A stretch of 64,000 bases of DNA, from NCBI GenBank assembly GCA_045600225.1, contig JAZRXL010000079.1, forward strand, positions 1 through 64,000. The letters run 5' to 3'. The notes beneath the pieces were generated by a model. The model was not told where the DNA came from, did not search any database, and saw only the letters and a program-made list of their open reading frames with translations. The position numbers and the translations under genes are program-made. The stretch is from UBA1181 sp045600225. Lineage in GTDB: Bacteria; Bacteroidota; Bacteroidia; Bacteroidales; Paludibacteraceae. Positions 1-7,843 of this stretch are shown here, in pieces (the first letter of the stretch is position 1; every line of letters starts with the position of its first letter).

Positions 1-107
1 TCGGTTTCACCCTCTAGAATAGCATTCAGGAAAGATTTCATCACAATTTCGTCTTGCATACAATACTTGAAGCCGAAATCGCATCGCAAATCAATATACT
101 TTGCCAT
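1..107 (-). CDS. Rpn-family PD-(D/E)XK nuclease / putative transposase, N-terminal fragment cut by window edge
   Basis: Only the first 35 codons are visible; the gene runs off the left edge. The peptide starts MAKYIDLRCDFGFKYC and continues with a DEIVMKSFLNAILEGE-like stretch. This matches the conserved N-terminus of the PF12784/Rpn family, in which the usual form is DFGFKYxFG followed by an FLNAxLxGE segment. Members are recombination-promoting nucleases or transposase-derived nucleases that are abundant and often multicopy in Bacteroidota. The catalytic PD-(D/E)XK part would lie outside the window, so completeness and activity cannot be judged. Confidence 0.7.
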   Translation of the reverse strand, partial: MAKYIDLRCDFGFKYCMQDEIVMKSFLNAILEGET

Positions 108-227
108 TTTCGTAAATAAATTAATGGTTTAACAGATAGAATTCTTGCAAAAACAAGCGATTCTAAGGACAAAAATAAAAAAATAATGATATGTATAAAT
201 GATATTGATTGTAAAATATAAAAAAAG

Positions 228-259
228 TTTGCTGTTTCCAAAAAAAACTCTTATTTTTG
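228..259 (+). promoter_or_regulatory. Bacteroidota-type promoter for the FISUMP-like lipoprotein
   Basis: TTTG at 228-231 and TATTTTTG at 252-259 are separated by exactly 20 bases, matching the Bacteroidota -33 TTTG / -7 TAnnTTTG consensus. Transcription would begin near 265, giving a leader of about 125 nt before the ATG at 392. Confidence 0.6.
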
Positions 260-288
260 AAAAATCGAAACAAGGAGAACGAAAAGCC

Positions 289-351
289 ATGTACAGTGTG
301 ACACAATTAGATATGGTCAATGCCTTGCAGTCAAATCTCTTGAAAAGATAG
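289..351 (+). CDS. Possible 20-codon leader peptide upstream of the lipoprotein
   Basis: An ATG at 289 follows a strong purine-rich ribosome-binding sequence (AAGGAG at 272-277) and opens a 20-residue frame beginning MYSVTQLDMV that ends at TAG 349-351. It lies wholly in the predicted 5' leader of the lipoprotein gene. Shine-Dalgarno sequences this good are uncommon in Bacteroidota, which makes it noticeable. There is no homology I recognise. It may be a leader ORF, the remnant of a truncated gene, or chance. Confidence 0.25.
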   Translation: MYSVTQLDMVNALQSNLLKR

Positions 352-391
352 TAATATGACCAATATAAGAATAACATCAAATATTTATAAC

Positions 392-1198
392 ATGAAAAAA
401 AGATTTTTATTTTTCTTGATGCCTATTGTGGTATTACTCTCTTTTGTTGCTTGTGGCAATGAAAGTGAAGAAGAATATGACTTGAGCGAGAGCGGTAAGG
501 AGGTCGGTTACTCTTATGTTGACTTGGGACTGAGTGTGAGATGGGCCACTTATAATGTAGGAGCGTCCAAACTGACAGAATATGGTGACTATTTCTCCTG
601 GGGTGAGACCTCTCCTAAATCCTATTATTATGTGACTGATTATAAATGGTATAAATGGGATTTGCCTTACCATATAATGACAATGACAAAATATAATATA
701 GATGTAGACAATAAGATTCAGTTGGATCCGGAAGATGATGCCGCTGCAGCTAACTGGAAAGGAAAATGGAGGATGCCTACATCTTCCGAACTAGAGGAAC
801 TGAATGTTGGTTGCAACTGGGAATGGACCGATGATATGAATGGAAGCGGTATTGCAGGAAGGATAGGCATTAGCAAAAAGAACGGCAAGGCTATCTTTTT
901 GCCTGCTGCTGGTTCCTGCGACTACACCTACTACGAGAGCGAAGGCCCGTCTAATCCAGGAACCTTGATTGGTTACCTTCCCAGCGACCGTAGCTACCAC
1001 CGCAACTCCGAGGGAGAAGCCTGCCTCTATTGGTCTAGTTCGCTCTTTGCTGATCCCCTCTCCACGGGCTGCGCCTACAATCTCTTCTTCAGTTGTTCGG
1101 GCTTCGTCAGCGTCAGCCGCAGCGGCTGCTCCGAAGGCTTCTCTGTTCGTGCTGTTTGCCCTTCTGAAAATAAACCATATCGGGTTGAGGAAAAATAA
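392..1198 (+). CDS. FISUMP-like lipoprotein with a candidate DGR variable region
   Basis: The chosen ATG at 392 gives a lipoprotein signal: MKKR, a hydrophobic core, then LSFVAC with the lipidated Cys at residue 21. An in-frame ATG at 356 lies before this signal and is less likely. The mature part has the sequence features of the Fibrobacter succinogenes major paralogous domain (TIGR02145): YVDLGLSVRWATYNVG, YGDYFSWGET, WRMPTSSELEEL, LPAAG, YWSSS and the terminal GFSVRAVC. This domain resembles C-type-lectin-like folds that are used as DGR targets in Bacteroidota. The last third (914-1141) has a strongly different codon pattern, described separately. The protein is probably surface exposed and ligand binding. 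No reverse transcriptase or template repeat is in the window. Confidence 0.85.
   Translation: MKKRFLFFLMPIVVLLSFVACGNESEEEYDLSESGKEVGYSYVDLGLSVRWATYNVGASKLTEYGDYFSWGETSPKSYYYVTDYKWYKWDLPYHIMTMTKYNIDVDNKIQLDPEDDAAAANWKGKWRMPTSSELEELNVGCNWEWTDDMNGSGIAGRIGISKKNGKAIFLPAAGSCDYTYYESEGPSNPGTLIGYLPSDRSYHRNSEGEACLYWSSSLFADPLSTGCAYNLFFSCSGFVSVSRSGCSEGFSVRAVCPSENKPYRVEEK
914..1159 (+). other. Candidate diversity-generating-retroelement variable region (VR)
   Basis: Of the 76 codons from 914 to 1139, 47 end in C, including eleven in a row at 1100-1132 (GGC TTC GTC AGC GTC AGC and onward to TCC). The rest of this gene and its neighbours favour A/T-ending codons. AAC codons in a DGR template, mutated at their two adenines, give exactly this NNC set (F, S, V, R, G, C, Y, H, D, T). 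By my count GC content in lines 1021-1140 is 57-60%. The region ends at the conserved GFSVR framework, where DGR variable regions normally end. The function is inferred, because template and reverse transcriptase are not in view. Confidence 0.6.
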
Positions 1199-1230
1199 GC
1201 GATGCGCAACCAATCGGCTGCGCATTGTTT
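1197..1230. terminator. Hairpin just after the lipoprotein stop codon
   Basis: ATGCGCA (1202-1208) and TGCGCAT (1219-1225) form a perfect 7-bp stem around a 10-base loop. Counting G-U pairs the RNA stem extends to about 12 bp (1197-1208 with 1219-1230). It can act as a transcription terminator between the convergent lipoprotein and thioesterase genes. It is also placed where DGR targets often carry a post-VR hairpin or cruciform. The U-run is poor. Confidence 0.5.
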
Positions 1231-1255
1231 GTTAATATTCCAATCCTTCTTCTTT

Positions 1256-1723
1256 TCACCCCTCCAACTCGCATCCTGGGAAGCCATTCTCCTTGGCGGC
1301 TTCTTGTGAGGCACAGAAGTAGATTAGTGTGCCTTGGGTGCAGACTTCACCCTCTTTGTTGAGGAGCTCTGCATCAATGTAGGCGATGTTGCGCATCTGC
1401 TTGTTGAGCTTGGCACGTACAAGGATCTCACCTTCGTTGGTTTTTACAGGCTTGATGTACTTGACCTCCATCTTGGAGGTGACGCCTGTGGTTTGCAGTT
1501 TACGGGTAACTACCCATCCGGCTACTTCGTCGATCAATAGGGATTGTACACCTCCATGTAAGGTGTTGACCCAACTCTGATGGTTTTGCGTGGGATCCCA
1601 GCGTGTTAGTATATATTCGCCATCTTCGTAGAAGTCTAAGTGAAAACCGATTGGATTGGTTGGCGAGCAGGCTATGCAGTTGTAGCCAGCAGTGCGTGTC
1701 CAAAGATTTTTTATCTTATTCAT
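1256..1723 (-). CDS. PaaI-type hotdog-fold thioesterase
   Basis: The 155-residue length fits a single hotdog (4HBT/PaaI) domain, the fold that hydrolyses acyl-CoA or aryl-CoA thioesters as a tetramer. The characteristic segment is NTLHGGVQSLLIDEVAGW at about residues 54-71, with the HGG turn and the acidic residue of the active-site helix. It is preceded by an N-terminal CIACSPTNPIG stretch typical of Bacteroidota members. The rest alternates beta strands (VEVKYIKPV-like, ILVRAKL). The gene stands alone on the minus strand, convergent with the lipoprotein and divergent from the alpha/beta hydrolase. The substrate cannot be deduced. Confidence 0.85.
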   Translation of the reverse strand: MNKIKNLWTRTAGYNCIACSPTNPIGFHLDFYEDGEYILTRWDPTQNHQSWVNTLHGGVQSLLIDEVAGWVVTRKLQTTGVTSKMEVKYIKPVKTNEGEILVRAKLNKQMRNIAYIDAELLNKEGEVCTQGTLIYFCASQEAAKENGFPGCELEG

Positions 1724-1754
1724 GATTTTAACTATTGTTATATTTTGACGGATA

Positions 1755-1762
1755 CAAAGGTA
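1755..1762 (-). promoter_or_regulatory. -7 box for the thioesterase gene
   Basis: The minus strand reads TACCTTTG, a match to TAnnTTTG, 31 bases upstream of the thioesterase ATG. No well-spaced TTTG -33 element is present. Confidence 0.4.
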
Positions 1763-1795
1763 TGTTTTTTTTAGGCAACAAAGAGATTAATTCTA

Positions 1796-1803
1796 TACTT
1801 TTG
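1796..1803 (+). promoter_or_regulatory. -7 box for the alpha/beta hydrolase, very close to its start codon
   Basis: TACTTTTG matches TAnnTTTG and ends only 7 bases before the ATG at 1811. If it is used, the mRNA would be nearly leaderless. Confidence 0.35.
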
Positions 1804-1810
1804 CCTCGTT

Positions 1811-2758
1811 ATGGAAATTGTAAGTATTATAGTATTGGTATTGGCAATAGTACTATTGTTACTATTCCTTTTCGGTATTTTCTTTTTGAAGATATCGGTG
1901 TTGCACGATTCTATCGGTAGGAGAGAGGAGACGTATCGGTCTAAGCTTTCTCCCACCTATTCGGAGTTGTTCTCTTGGTTCGACTCTCTGAAAGAGCAGG
2001 GATGCATTTCGGATCTCTTTATTACGAATAGGGAGCAACTAAAACTACATGCCTATTATCTTCCTTGTGAAAATGCAAAGGGAACTGCCATTATGGTGCA
2101 TGGCTACTCTGGCTGTGCTTTGCAGACACTTCCTCATGCGCGCATGTATCGTGAAAAGTTCTCCTACAATGTGCTTATGGTTGATTTGGCTCACCATGCT
2201 CAGAGCGAAGGAAAGATCACGCAGATGGGTTGGAAGGATCGTTTGGATCTGCTTCAGTGGATGGATGTGTTATTGGATCGTTTCCCCGAGACGAAGGAAC
2301 TTCCTATTGTGTTGCATGGTTTATCGATGGGTGGTTCTACGGTCTTGATGACAGGAGGTGAAACATTGCCTCAGAACGTGAAGGCCTTGATCGATGATAG
2401 TGGATTCACCTCTGCTTATGATGAATTTGCGTATGAGATAAGGCATAAGATGCATTTGCCTCCCACACCATTTATTCAGGCGGCAAATATTGTTGGTCGC
2501 TTATTATTAGGATGGTTCTATAGTGATGCTTCTGCTTTGAAGCAGATGCCTAAGATTGAATTGCCAGTGATGATCATCCATGGGGATGCAGATGTGCGTG
2601 TTTTGCTTAGGGATGGAAAGAGATTGTATGAGGCAAAAAGCAGAGGAGAGAAAGAGATGTGGGTCGTGCCTAATGGTACGCATATCCGCGCTATCTTTCA
2701 ATACCCGGATGAATATGAGCAGAGGGTTGCTAACTTCTTGTCAAAGAGTTTAGAATAA
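1811..2758 (+). CDS. Membrane-anchored alpha/beta hydrolase
   Basis: A hydrophobic N-terminal segment (residues 4-30) anchors the protein in the inner membrane or acts as an uncleaved signal. The alpha/beta-hydrolase core follows: oxyanion-region HGYSG at 97-101, nucleophile elbow GLSMGG with Ser172, a HGDAD strand end with the acid at 259 or 261, and GTH with His291 completing the triad. Length (315) and motif order match the serine aminopeptidase-like hydrolases (Hydrolase_4) widespread in Bacteroidales. The rhodanese lipoprotein follows 15 bases downstream in the same direction, so the two are probably co-transcribed. Substrate unknown; an esterase or peptidase role is possible. Confidence 0.85.
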   Translation: MEIVSIIVLVLAIVLLLLFLFGIFFLKISVLHDSIGRREETYRSKLSPTYSELFSWFDSLKEQGCISDLFITNREQLKLHAYYLPCENAKGTAIMVHGYSGCALQTLPHARMYREKFSYNVLMVDLAHHAQSEGKITQMGWKDRLDLLQWMDVLLDRFPETKELPIVLHGLSMGGSTVLMTGGETLPQNVKALIDDSGFTSAYDEFAYEIRHKMHLPPTPFIQAANIVGRLLLGWFYSDASALKQMPKIELPVMIIHGDADVRVLLRDGKRLYEAKSRGEKEMWVVPNGTHIRAIFQYPDEYEQRVANFLSKSLE

Positions 2759-2773
2759 TAACAATTAAAAGAT

Positions 2774-3169
2774 ATGGATATGATTAAAAAAGTTTTATGG
2801 ATAGCAATATTATTAGCAGGATGTCTATTAAGTTGTAATGCGCAGACTCCCTCGTTTCGTAGTGTGGAAGCAGGTGTTTTTGAGAGTTTTATATCCGATT
2901 CAACTGTGATTTGTGTGGATGTGCGTCGTGCTGCTGAATATGCTGATGGACACATTAAAGGTGCGATAAATATCGATGTGATGTCACCTGATTTTAAAGA
3001 GAAGGCATTGTCTCAATTGCCTGCCAATTCCTCTTTGGCTGTCTATTGTCGCAGTGGCAAACGAAGCAAAAAGGCGGCATCGATCCTGTCGTCTATGGGA
3101 TATACGGTGGTAGAACTGAACCAAGGTGTGTTAGGTTGGGTTGCTGTAGGAAAAGATTTGGTTAAGTAG
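2774..3169 (+). CDS. Rhodanese-like domain lipoprotein
   Basis: The N-terminus is a lipoprotein signal ending LLSC with the lipidated Cys at residue 21. A single rhodanese domain follows, with VDVRRAAEYADGHIKGAIN at about 48-66 and the active-site loop CRSGKRS starting at Cys92. Rhodaneses move sulfane sulfur from a persulfidated cysteine to an acceptor; envelope-located single-domain forms are common in Bacteroidota but rarely characterised. A second ATG lies two codons in (2780) and is an equally good start. The intact Cys92 argues that the enzyme is active. Confidence 0.88.
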   Translation: MDMIKKVLWIAILLAGCLLSCNAQTPSFRSVEAGVFESFISDSTVICVDVRRAAEYADGHIKGAINIDVMSPDFKEKALSQLPANSSLAVYCRSGKRSKKAASILSSMGYTVVELNQGVLGWVAVGKDLVK

Positions 3170-3209
3170 CGTCGTCCATTGTATGTGACAGAAAAGTTGC
3201 TTGTAGATA

Positions 3210-3240
3210 AAAAGGAAGAACCGGTAAGGCTCTTCCTTTT
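3210..3240. terminator. Bidirectional terminator between rhodanese and pepD
   Basis: AAAAGGAAGA (3210-3219) and TCTTCCTTTT (3231-3240) form a perfect 10-bp stem with an 11-base loop and T-rich flanks in both directions. It sits between convergent genes. Confidence 0.85.
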
Positions 3241-3245
3241 CTGTT

Positions 3246-4700
3246 TTATCGAATGGATTCTAAGATTAGAACCAAGTGTTTCCAAAACTTATCGACGGTC
3301 GATATTCTGCACTTTTCAGCAGGAGAGTGATTGTCGAAGATGTCTGGTCCGATAGAGATCATATCTAATTGAGGATACTTCTCCAAGAATAATCCACACT
3401 CCAAACCTGCGTGGATAGCAGATACGATAGGATCTTGGTTGAATAGCTTCTTGTATGATTCTACCACTACATCCTTGATGTGGGAGTTCATGTTTGGTTT
3501 CCATCCAGGGTAACCATCGCTATGTTTGATGCATTGTGCACCAGAAAGGGCAAAAACAGTCTCAACACGGTTTTTGATATCGTGCTTCTTGCTCTCTGCT
3601 GAACTACGTTGACTGGTAGCGATAACGATTGTTTTCGCGTCAGGCATTTTTACAGAAGCGAGGTTGGTGGATGTCTCTGGTAATCCTTCAATGTCTCGGC
3701 TCATCTCCATTACACCATGCGGACAAGCATAGAGGGCATCAATAATAGCATTGGTTTGAGTAGGATTTAAGATAGTACCTGCGCTATCGGTACTGCTCAT
3801 CTCAATCTCGAAATCTTTCTCATGAGGAAGCTCTTTCTCTATGGTTGCAACATACTGATTTAGATCGACACGTACATTCTCCTTCTCTTTAAAAGGAACG
3901 GCAAAGATGGCAGTAGCCTCTCTTGGAATGGCGTTGTGAAGGTTACCTCCTATAATGCTTTTGATGTAAAGTGGATTTTTTTTCTTTTGATCCCATAAGA
4001 ATCGAGCCAATATCTTTATTGCATTACCTCTTTGTTTGTTGATGTCTTCACCAGAATGACCTCCTGTCAGGCCTTTCACAGTAATTTCAAGGAAGAAAAG
4101 TCCTTCAGGGGTTTTTTCTTCTGATAAGTTGTATGTGGCGACAGTATCAATACCACCGGCACAACCAATGCAGAATTGTCCGTCGTCCTCAGAGTCTAAG
4201 TTGAGTAGTAGGGAAGAGCGAAGCCAATCCTTGCTTACATGTTGCGCACCGGTAAGACCTCTCTCCTCATCAACCGTGATAAGACATTCGATAGCAGGGT
4301 GTTTTATATCCTTAGCATCGAGGATGGCAAGCATAGCAGCCACACCGATACCATCATCAGCACCTAGGGTTGTGCCCTTGGCCTTTACCCAATCACCATC
4401 TATGTAGGTCTGGATAGGATCGTTGTCGAAATCGTGTTCCGTACCAGAGTTCTTCTCGCACACCATGTCCATGTGGGCTTGTAGTACGATGGAAGGCGCA
4501 GATTCGTAACCAGAAGTAGCTGCTTTTCGGATAAGAACATTGCCTACACTATCTTTTAGGGCTTCTAGACCTCTTTGTTTAGCAAAGTCTATCAGATACT
4601 GACCAATTTTCTCCTCTTTGCCAGAAGGATGCGGTATTTGGCATATTTCGTTAAAATAGAACCATAAGGCTTTAGGTTCCAAATCGATAATTGAGTTCAT
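3246..4700 (-). CDS. pepD: Aminoacyl-histidine dipeptidase (Xaa-His dipeptidase)
   Basis: This M20-family zinc dipeptidase cleaves Xaa-His dipeptides such as carnosine-like substrates in the cytoplasm. The di-zinc ligands are all visible: AHMDMV with His76 and Asp78, LGADDGIG with the bridging Asp115, DEERGLTG with catalytic and ligand Glu145/146, LNLDSEDD with Asp169, and a C-terminal NHSPAE histidine. At 484 residues it has the length of bacterial PepD. It lies 74 bases after the ATP synthase operon on the same strand, beyond that operon's terminator. No separate promoter box was seen in the gap, so partial read-through is possible. Confidence 0.95.
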   Translation of the reverse strand: MNSIIDLEPKALWFYFNEICQIPHPSGKEEKIGQYLIDFAKQRGLEALKDSVGNVLIRKAATSGYESAPSIVLQAHMDMVCEKNSGTEHDFDNDPIQTYIDGDWVKAKGTTLGADDGIGVAAMLAILDAKDIKHPAIECLITVDEERGLTGAQHVSKDWLRSSLLLNLDSEDDGQFCIGCAGGIDTVATYNLSEEKTPEGLFFLEITVKGLTGGHSGEDINKQRGNAIKILARFLWDQKKKNPLYIKSIIGGNLHNAIPREATAIFAVPFKEKENVRVDLNQYVATIEKELPHEKDFEIEMSSTDSAGTILNPTQTNAIIDALYACPHGVMEMSRDIEGLPETSTNLASVKMPDAKTIVIATSQRSSAESKKHDIKNRVETVFALSGAQCIKHSDGYPGWKPNMNSHIKDVVVESYKKLFNQDPIVSAIHAGLECGLFLEKYPQLDMISIGPDIFDNHSPAEKCRISTVDKFWKHLVLILESIR

Positions 4701-4714
4701 GTTTTTTTTGTTTT

Positions 4715-4751
4715 AAAAAACGAATGGATACCCAAAGAGAGTATCCATTCG
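4715..4751 (-). terminator. Terminator of the ATP synthase operon
   Basis: CGAATGGATAC (4721-4731) pairs perfectly with GTATCCATTCG (4741-4751) over 11 bp. On the minus strand the stem is followed by a run of T, the typical rho-independent arrangement. Confidence 0.85.
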
Positions 4752-4774
4752 TCATAAGCGTATTCTTACTATTC

Positions 4775-5653
4775 CTAATTCGATTGTAGTGCGGCAGCAC
4801 CGCCGACAATATCTAACAATTCACTTGTAATAGCTTGTTGACGAGTCTTGTTGTACAAGACAGTAAGCTCGTTAATAAGTTCGTTAGCGTTATCAGTAGC
4901 CACTTGCATAGCAACGACGCGAGCTCCATGTTCAGAAGCGTTAGAGTCGAGTAGGCAAGCATACATCTTTGTACGTAGCGCTTTAGGCAACAAAGCCTCC
5001 AAAATCTCCGCCTTACTAGGTTCCACGATATAGTCGCCGCTCAATTTAGAAGCAGCATCCTTGTTGGATTCTAGTTTGATAGGAAGGAAAGTCTCTGTTG
5101 TTAATTTTTGAACAGCGGTATTCTTTAGGTGGTGATAGATAAGCACCACTTTGTCGAATTCCTTGTTCAAGAATTTTGCCATTAACTCATTAGTGATTGT
5201 ACTAATACCATCGAACGAGGGGTGATCAGAAAGAGAGACTTCGATATCTACTTTTTGAACGTCAGTCATTTTATTGACAGCCTCTTTCACTTTCTTACCA
5301 ATAGGGTAGACTGTGATTTCGACACCTTTGCCAGACTCTTCTTTGATGACACCATTCAGTTCTTTAATAACATTAGAATTGAATGCACCACAAAGGCTTG
5401 AATTAGAAGAAAAGACCACAATAGCCATCTTTTTAACCTCTCTTACTGCGGAGAAATCAGATTGGAAATCTGTTTCTGTAGCAAGGAAGTTCTCCAAGAT
5501 GCTATTCAGACGGCTTTGGTAGGGCAAAATGTTTTCGATAGCCATTTGGGCTTTCTTCAACTTTGCCGAAGAAACCATCTTCATCGCACCAGTAATCTTT
5601 TTAGTGGAGTTCACTGATCCGATTCTTGCTTTAACTTCTTTTAATGATGCCAT
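4775..5653 (-). CDS. atpG: ATP synthase F1 gamma subunit
   Basis: This is the central-stalk subunit that rotates inside the alpha3beta3 hexamer. The N-terminal coiled-coil helix begins MASLKEVKARIGSVNSTKKI and the C-terminal helix contains ATDNANELINELTVLYNKTR, the two conserved ends of the family. At 292 residues it is of usual size. It is the last gene of the operon, only 3 bases after atpA, and is followed by the operon terminator. Confidence 0.97.
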   Translation of the reverse strand: MASLKEVKARIGSVNSTKKITGAMKMVSSAKLKKAQMAIENILPYQSRLNSILENFLATETDFQSDFSAVREVKKMAIVVFSSNSSLCGAFNSNVIKELNGVIKEESGKGVEITVYPIGKKVKEAVNKMTDVQKVDIEVSLSDHPSFDGISTITNELMAKFLNKEFDKVVLIYHHLKNTAVQKLTTETFLPIKLESNKDAASKLSGDYIVEPSKAEILEALLPKALRTKMYACLLDSNASEHGARVVAMQVATDNANELINELTVLYNKTRQQAITSELLDIVGGAAALQSN

Positions 5654-5656
5654 TTA

Positions 5657-7243
5657 TTAAGCCTCTTTTTTGATTTGATTAATGACAACTTCAGCTTCGC
5701 TCTTCAAGATAGCTTTGATGCTGTCGTCGATCTTTCCTTGTTTCAAATTGTTCAAGACATCCTCTTTGTGAAGGTGTTCCAATCTTTCGATGTACATCTT
5801 CTCAAATGCGTGAACTTGTTCAACTGGAAGTACGTTTAAGATACCTTGAGTACCACAGTAGATAACTGCGATTTGGTGCTCAACAGGGTATGGAGTATAT
5901 TGAGGTTGTTTCAACAACTCAGTATTACGAACTCCCTTGTCGATAGTCATCTTAGTTACGGCATCCATATCACCACCGAACTTGGTAAATGACTCCAACT
6001 CACGGTATTGAGCTTGGTCTGTCTTCAATGTACCAGCGATAGCCTTCATGGCTTTTACCTGAGCGCTACCACCCACACGAGACACGGAGATACCTACGTT
6101 GATAGCAGGACGGATACCTGCGTTGAACATGTTTGTCTCCAAGAAGATCTGACCATCTGTGATGGAGATTACGTTTGTTGGGATGTATGCAGAAACGTCA
6201 CCCGCTTGAGTCTCAATGATAGGTAGGGCAGTCAAAGAACCACCACCTTTAACTCTTCCCTTCAATGAAGCAGGAAGGTCATTCATTTGAGCAGCCACAG
6301 AGTCGTTGCTAATAATTTTAGCAGCACGTTCCAAAAGACGTGAGTGCAAATAGAACACATCACCTGGATAAGCCTCACGACCAGAAGGACGTTTCAAGAT
6401 CAAAGAAACCTCACGGTAAGCAACGGCTTGCTTTGACAAGTCATCATAAACAACCAATGCATGCTTTCCTTGGTCACGGAAATATTCTCCGATGGCAGCA
6501 CCAGCGAAAGGTGCGAAGTATTGCATTGCGGCAGGATCTGAAGCAGTAGCTGATACGATGATAGTATAATCCATTGCTCCGTATTCCTTCAATGTGTTTA
6601 CGATATTTGCTACAGTAGAACCCTTTTGACCTACGGCAACATAGATACAATATACAGGTTCACCTGCTAGGTAAGCCTCTTTTTGATTGATGATTGTATC
6701 GATTGCAATAGCAGTCTTACCAGTTTGACGGTCACCAATGATCAACTCACGTTGTCCACGTCCGATAGGAATCATGGCGTCGATAGCCTTCAAACCTGTT
6801 TGTAGAGGACGCTTTACTGGTTCACGATAGATAACACCAGGAGCCTTACGTTCCAATGGCATTTCGATCAATTCACCCTTGATAGGACCCATACCATCGA
6901 TGGGTTGTCCGATGGTGTTTACAACTCTACCAACCATGCCTTCGCCAGTCATGATAGAAGCAATTCTCTTGGTACGCTTTACTGTGTCGCCCTCTTTAAC
7001 TTGGTCTGTTGGACCCAACAACACAGCACCTACGTTATCCTCTTCCAAGTTCATGACAACGGCGTTCATACCGTTTTCGAACTCCAAAAGTTCTCCTGCC
7101 TCAGCATTTTGCAATCCGTAGATACGAACTACACCATCGCTGACTTGCAATACGGTACCAACTTCCTCGAACTTAACTTTTGTGTCTAAGTCTTGGAGTT
7201 GCATTCTTAGCACGTCGGATACTTCACTTGCTTTTATAGCCAT
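5657..7243 (-). CDS. atpA: ATP synthase F1 alpha subunit
   Basis: The non-catalytic nucleotide-binding F1 subunit. The Walker A motif GDRQTGKT is at 170-177, the adjacent VGQKGSTVA stretch and the C-terminal helical domain are intact, and the length of 528 is normal. It follows atpH by 39 bases, and its stop is 3 bases before atpG, so translation is probably coupled. Confidence 0.98.
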   Translation of the reverse strand: MAIKASEVSDVLRMQLQDLDTKVKFEEVGTVLQVSDGVVRIYGLQNAEAGELLEFENGMNAVVMNLEEDNVGAVLLGPTDQVKEGDTVKRTKRIASIMTGEGMVGRVVNTIGQPIDGMGPIKGELIEMPLERKAPGVIYREPVKRPLQTGLKAIDAMIPIGRGQRELIIGDRQTGKTAIAIDTIINQKEAYLAGEPVYCIYVAVGQKGSTVANIVNTLKEYGAMDYTIIVSATASDPAAMQYFAPFAGAAIGEYFRDQGKHALVVYDDLSKQAVAYREVSLILKRPSGREAYPGDVFYLHSRLLERAAKIISNDSVAAQMNDLPASLKGRVKGGGSLTALPIIETQAGDVSAYIPTNVISITDGQIFLETNMFNAGIRPAINVGISVSRVGGSAQVKAMKAIAGTLKTDQAQYRELESFTKFGGDMDAVTKMTIDKGVRNTELLKQPQYTPYPVEHQIAVIYCGTQGILNVLPVEQVHAFEKMYIERLEHLHKEDVLNNLKQGKIDDSIKAILKSEAEVVINQIKKEA

Positions 7244-7282
7244 AGTAATAATTTCTTTTTAATTTACGAATACTGATAATAG

Positions 7283-7837
7283 TTAGGCATTTGCCGAATT
7301 GCGACTCAAGAGTGTATCTTTAATAGATCTCAGTTGACTCTTAATACTAGCGTCTAACTGGTAAGTTTCCACATTCAAAACAAATCCTCCAATCAGATTA
7401 GGATCCACTTCCTTGTGAAATTCGATGGTTCCGTCGGTTACTGATTCAACAGCCTTTCTCATTCTTAGCTCTTCAGCCTCGGTGATAGGCGCTGCAGTAA
7501 CAAGGGTACTTGTAATGATGTTTTTCTTATCACGATACATATCTTGGAACACTAAGCAAATGCTTTGGAAGTATTCCTCTCGTTTATGCTCGATGACCAA
7601 ATCCACGAAACGACTGAATTCGGCACATACTTGGGTACCTGCAGCAGTGATAAGCAGTTCTCTCTTCTTCTGTTTTGAGACAGTTGGATTCTTCATTGCC
7701 TCGCGAAGTTGTGGAACCTCAGTGAAACTTCGTGATAAAGTCTTCACATCGTTGTAAACCAACTCCTCATGCTTGTTGTCTTCTGCAAACATGAAAAGTG
7801 CTTTTGCATATCTTGCTGAAATTTTACCTGTATTCAT
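7283..7837 (-). CDS. atpH: ATP synthase F1 delta subunit
   Basis: The peripheral-stalk OSCP/delta protein links subunit b to the top of F1. The N-terminal ISARYAKALFMFAED is the family signature and the C-terminal VDPNLIGGFVLNVETYQLDA corresponds to the conserved GGxxxxxxxxxxDxS element. Length 184 is normal. It starts 6 bases after atpF ends. Confidence 0.95.
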   Translation of the reverse strand: MNTGKISARYAKALFMFAEDNKHEELVYNDVKTLSRSFTEVPQLREAMKNPTVSKQKKRELLITAAGTQVCAEFSRFVDLVIEHKREEYFQSICLVFQDMYRDKKNIITSTLVTAAPITEAEELRMRKAVESVTDGTIEFHKEVDPNLIGGFVLNVETYQLDASIKSQLRSIKDTLLSRNSANA

Positions 7838-7843
7838 CAGCTA

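Noticed and set aside
356..391. Upstream in-frame ATG of the lipoprotein at 356
   Set aside because: It would add 12 residues before a clean lipoprotein signal starting MKKR at 392.
791..1314. Long antisense and alternative-frame ORFs over the lipoprotein 3' half
   Set aside because: They arise because the variable region is GC-rich and short of stop codons; the products are low-complexity, without domains, and overlap a well-supported lipoprotein.
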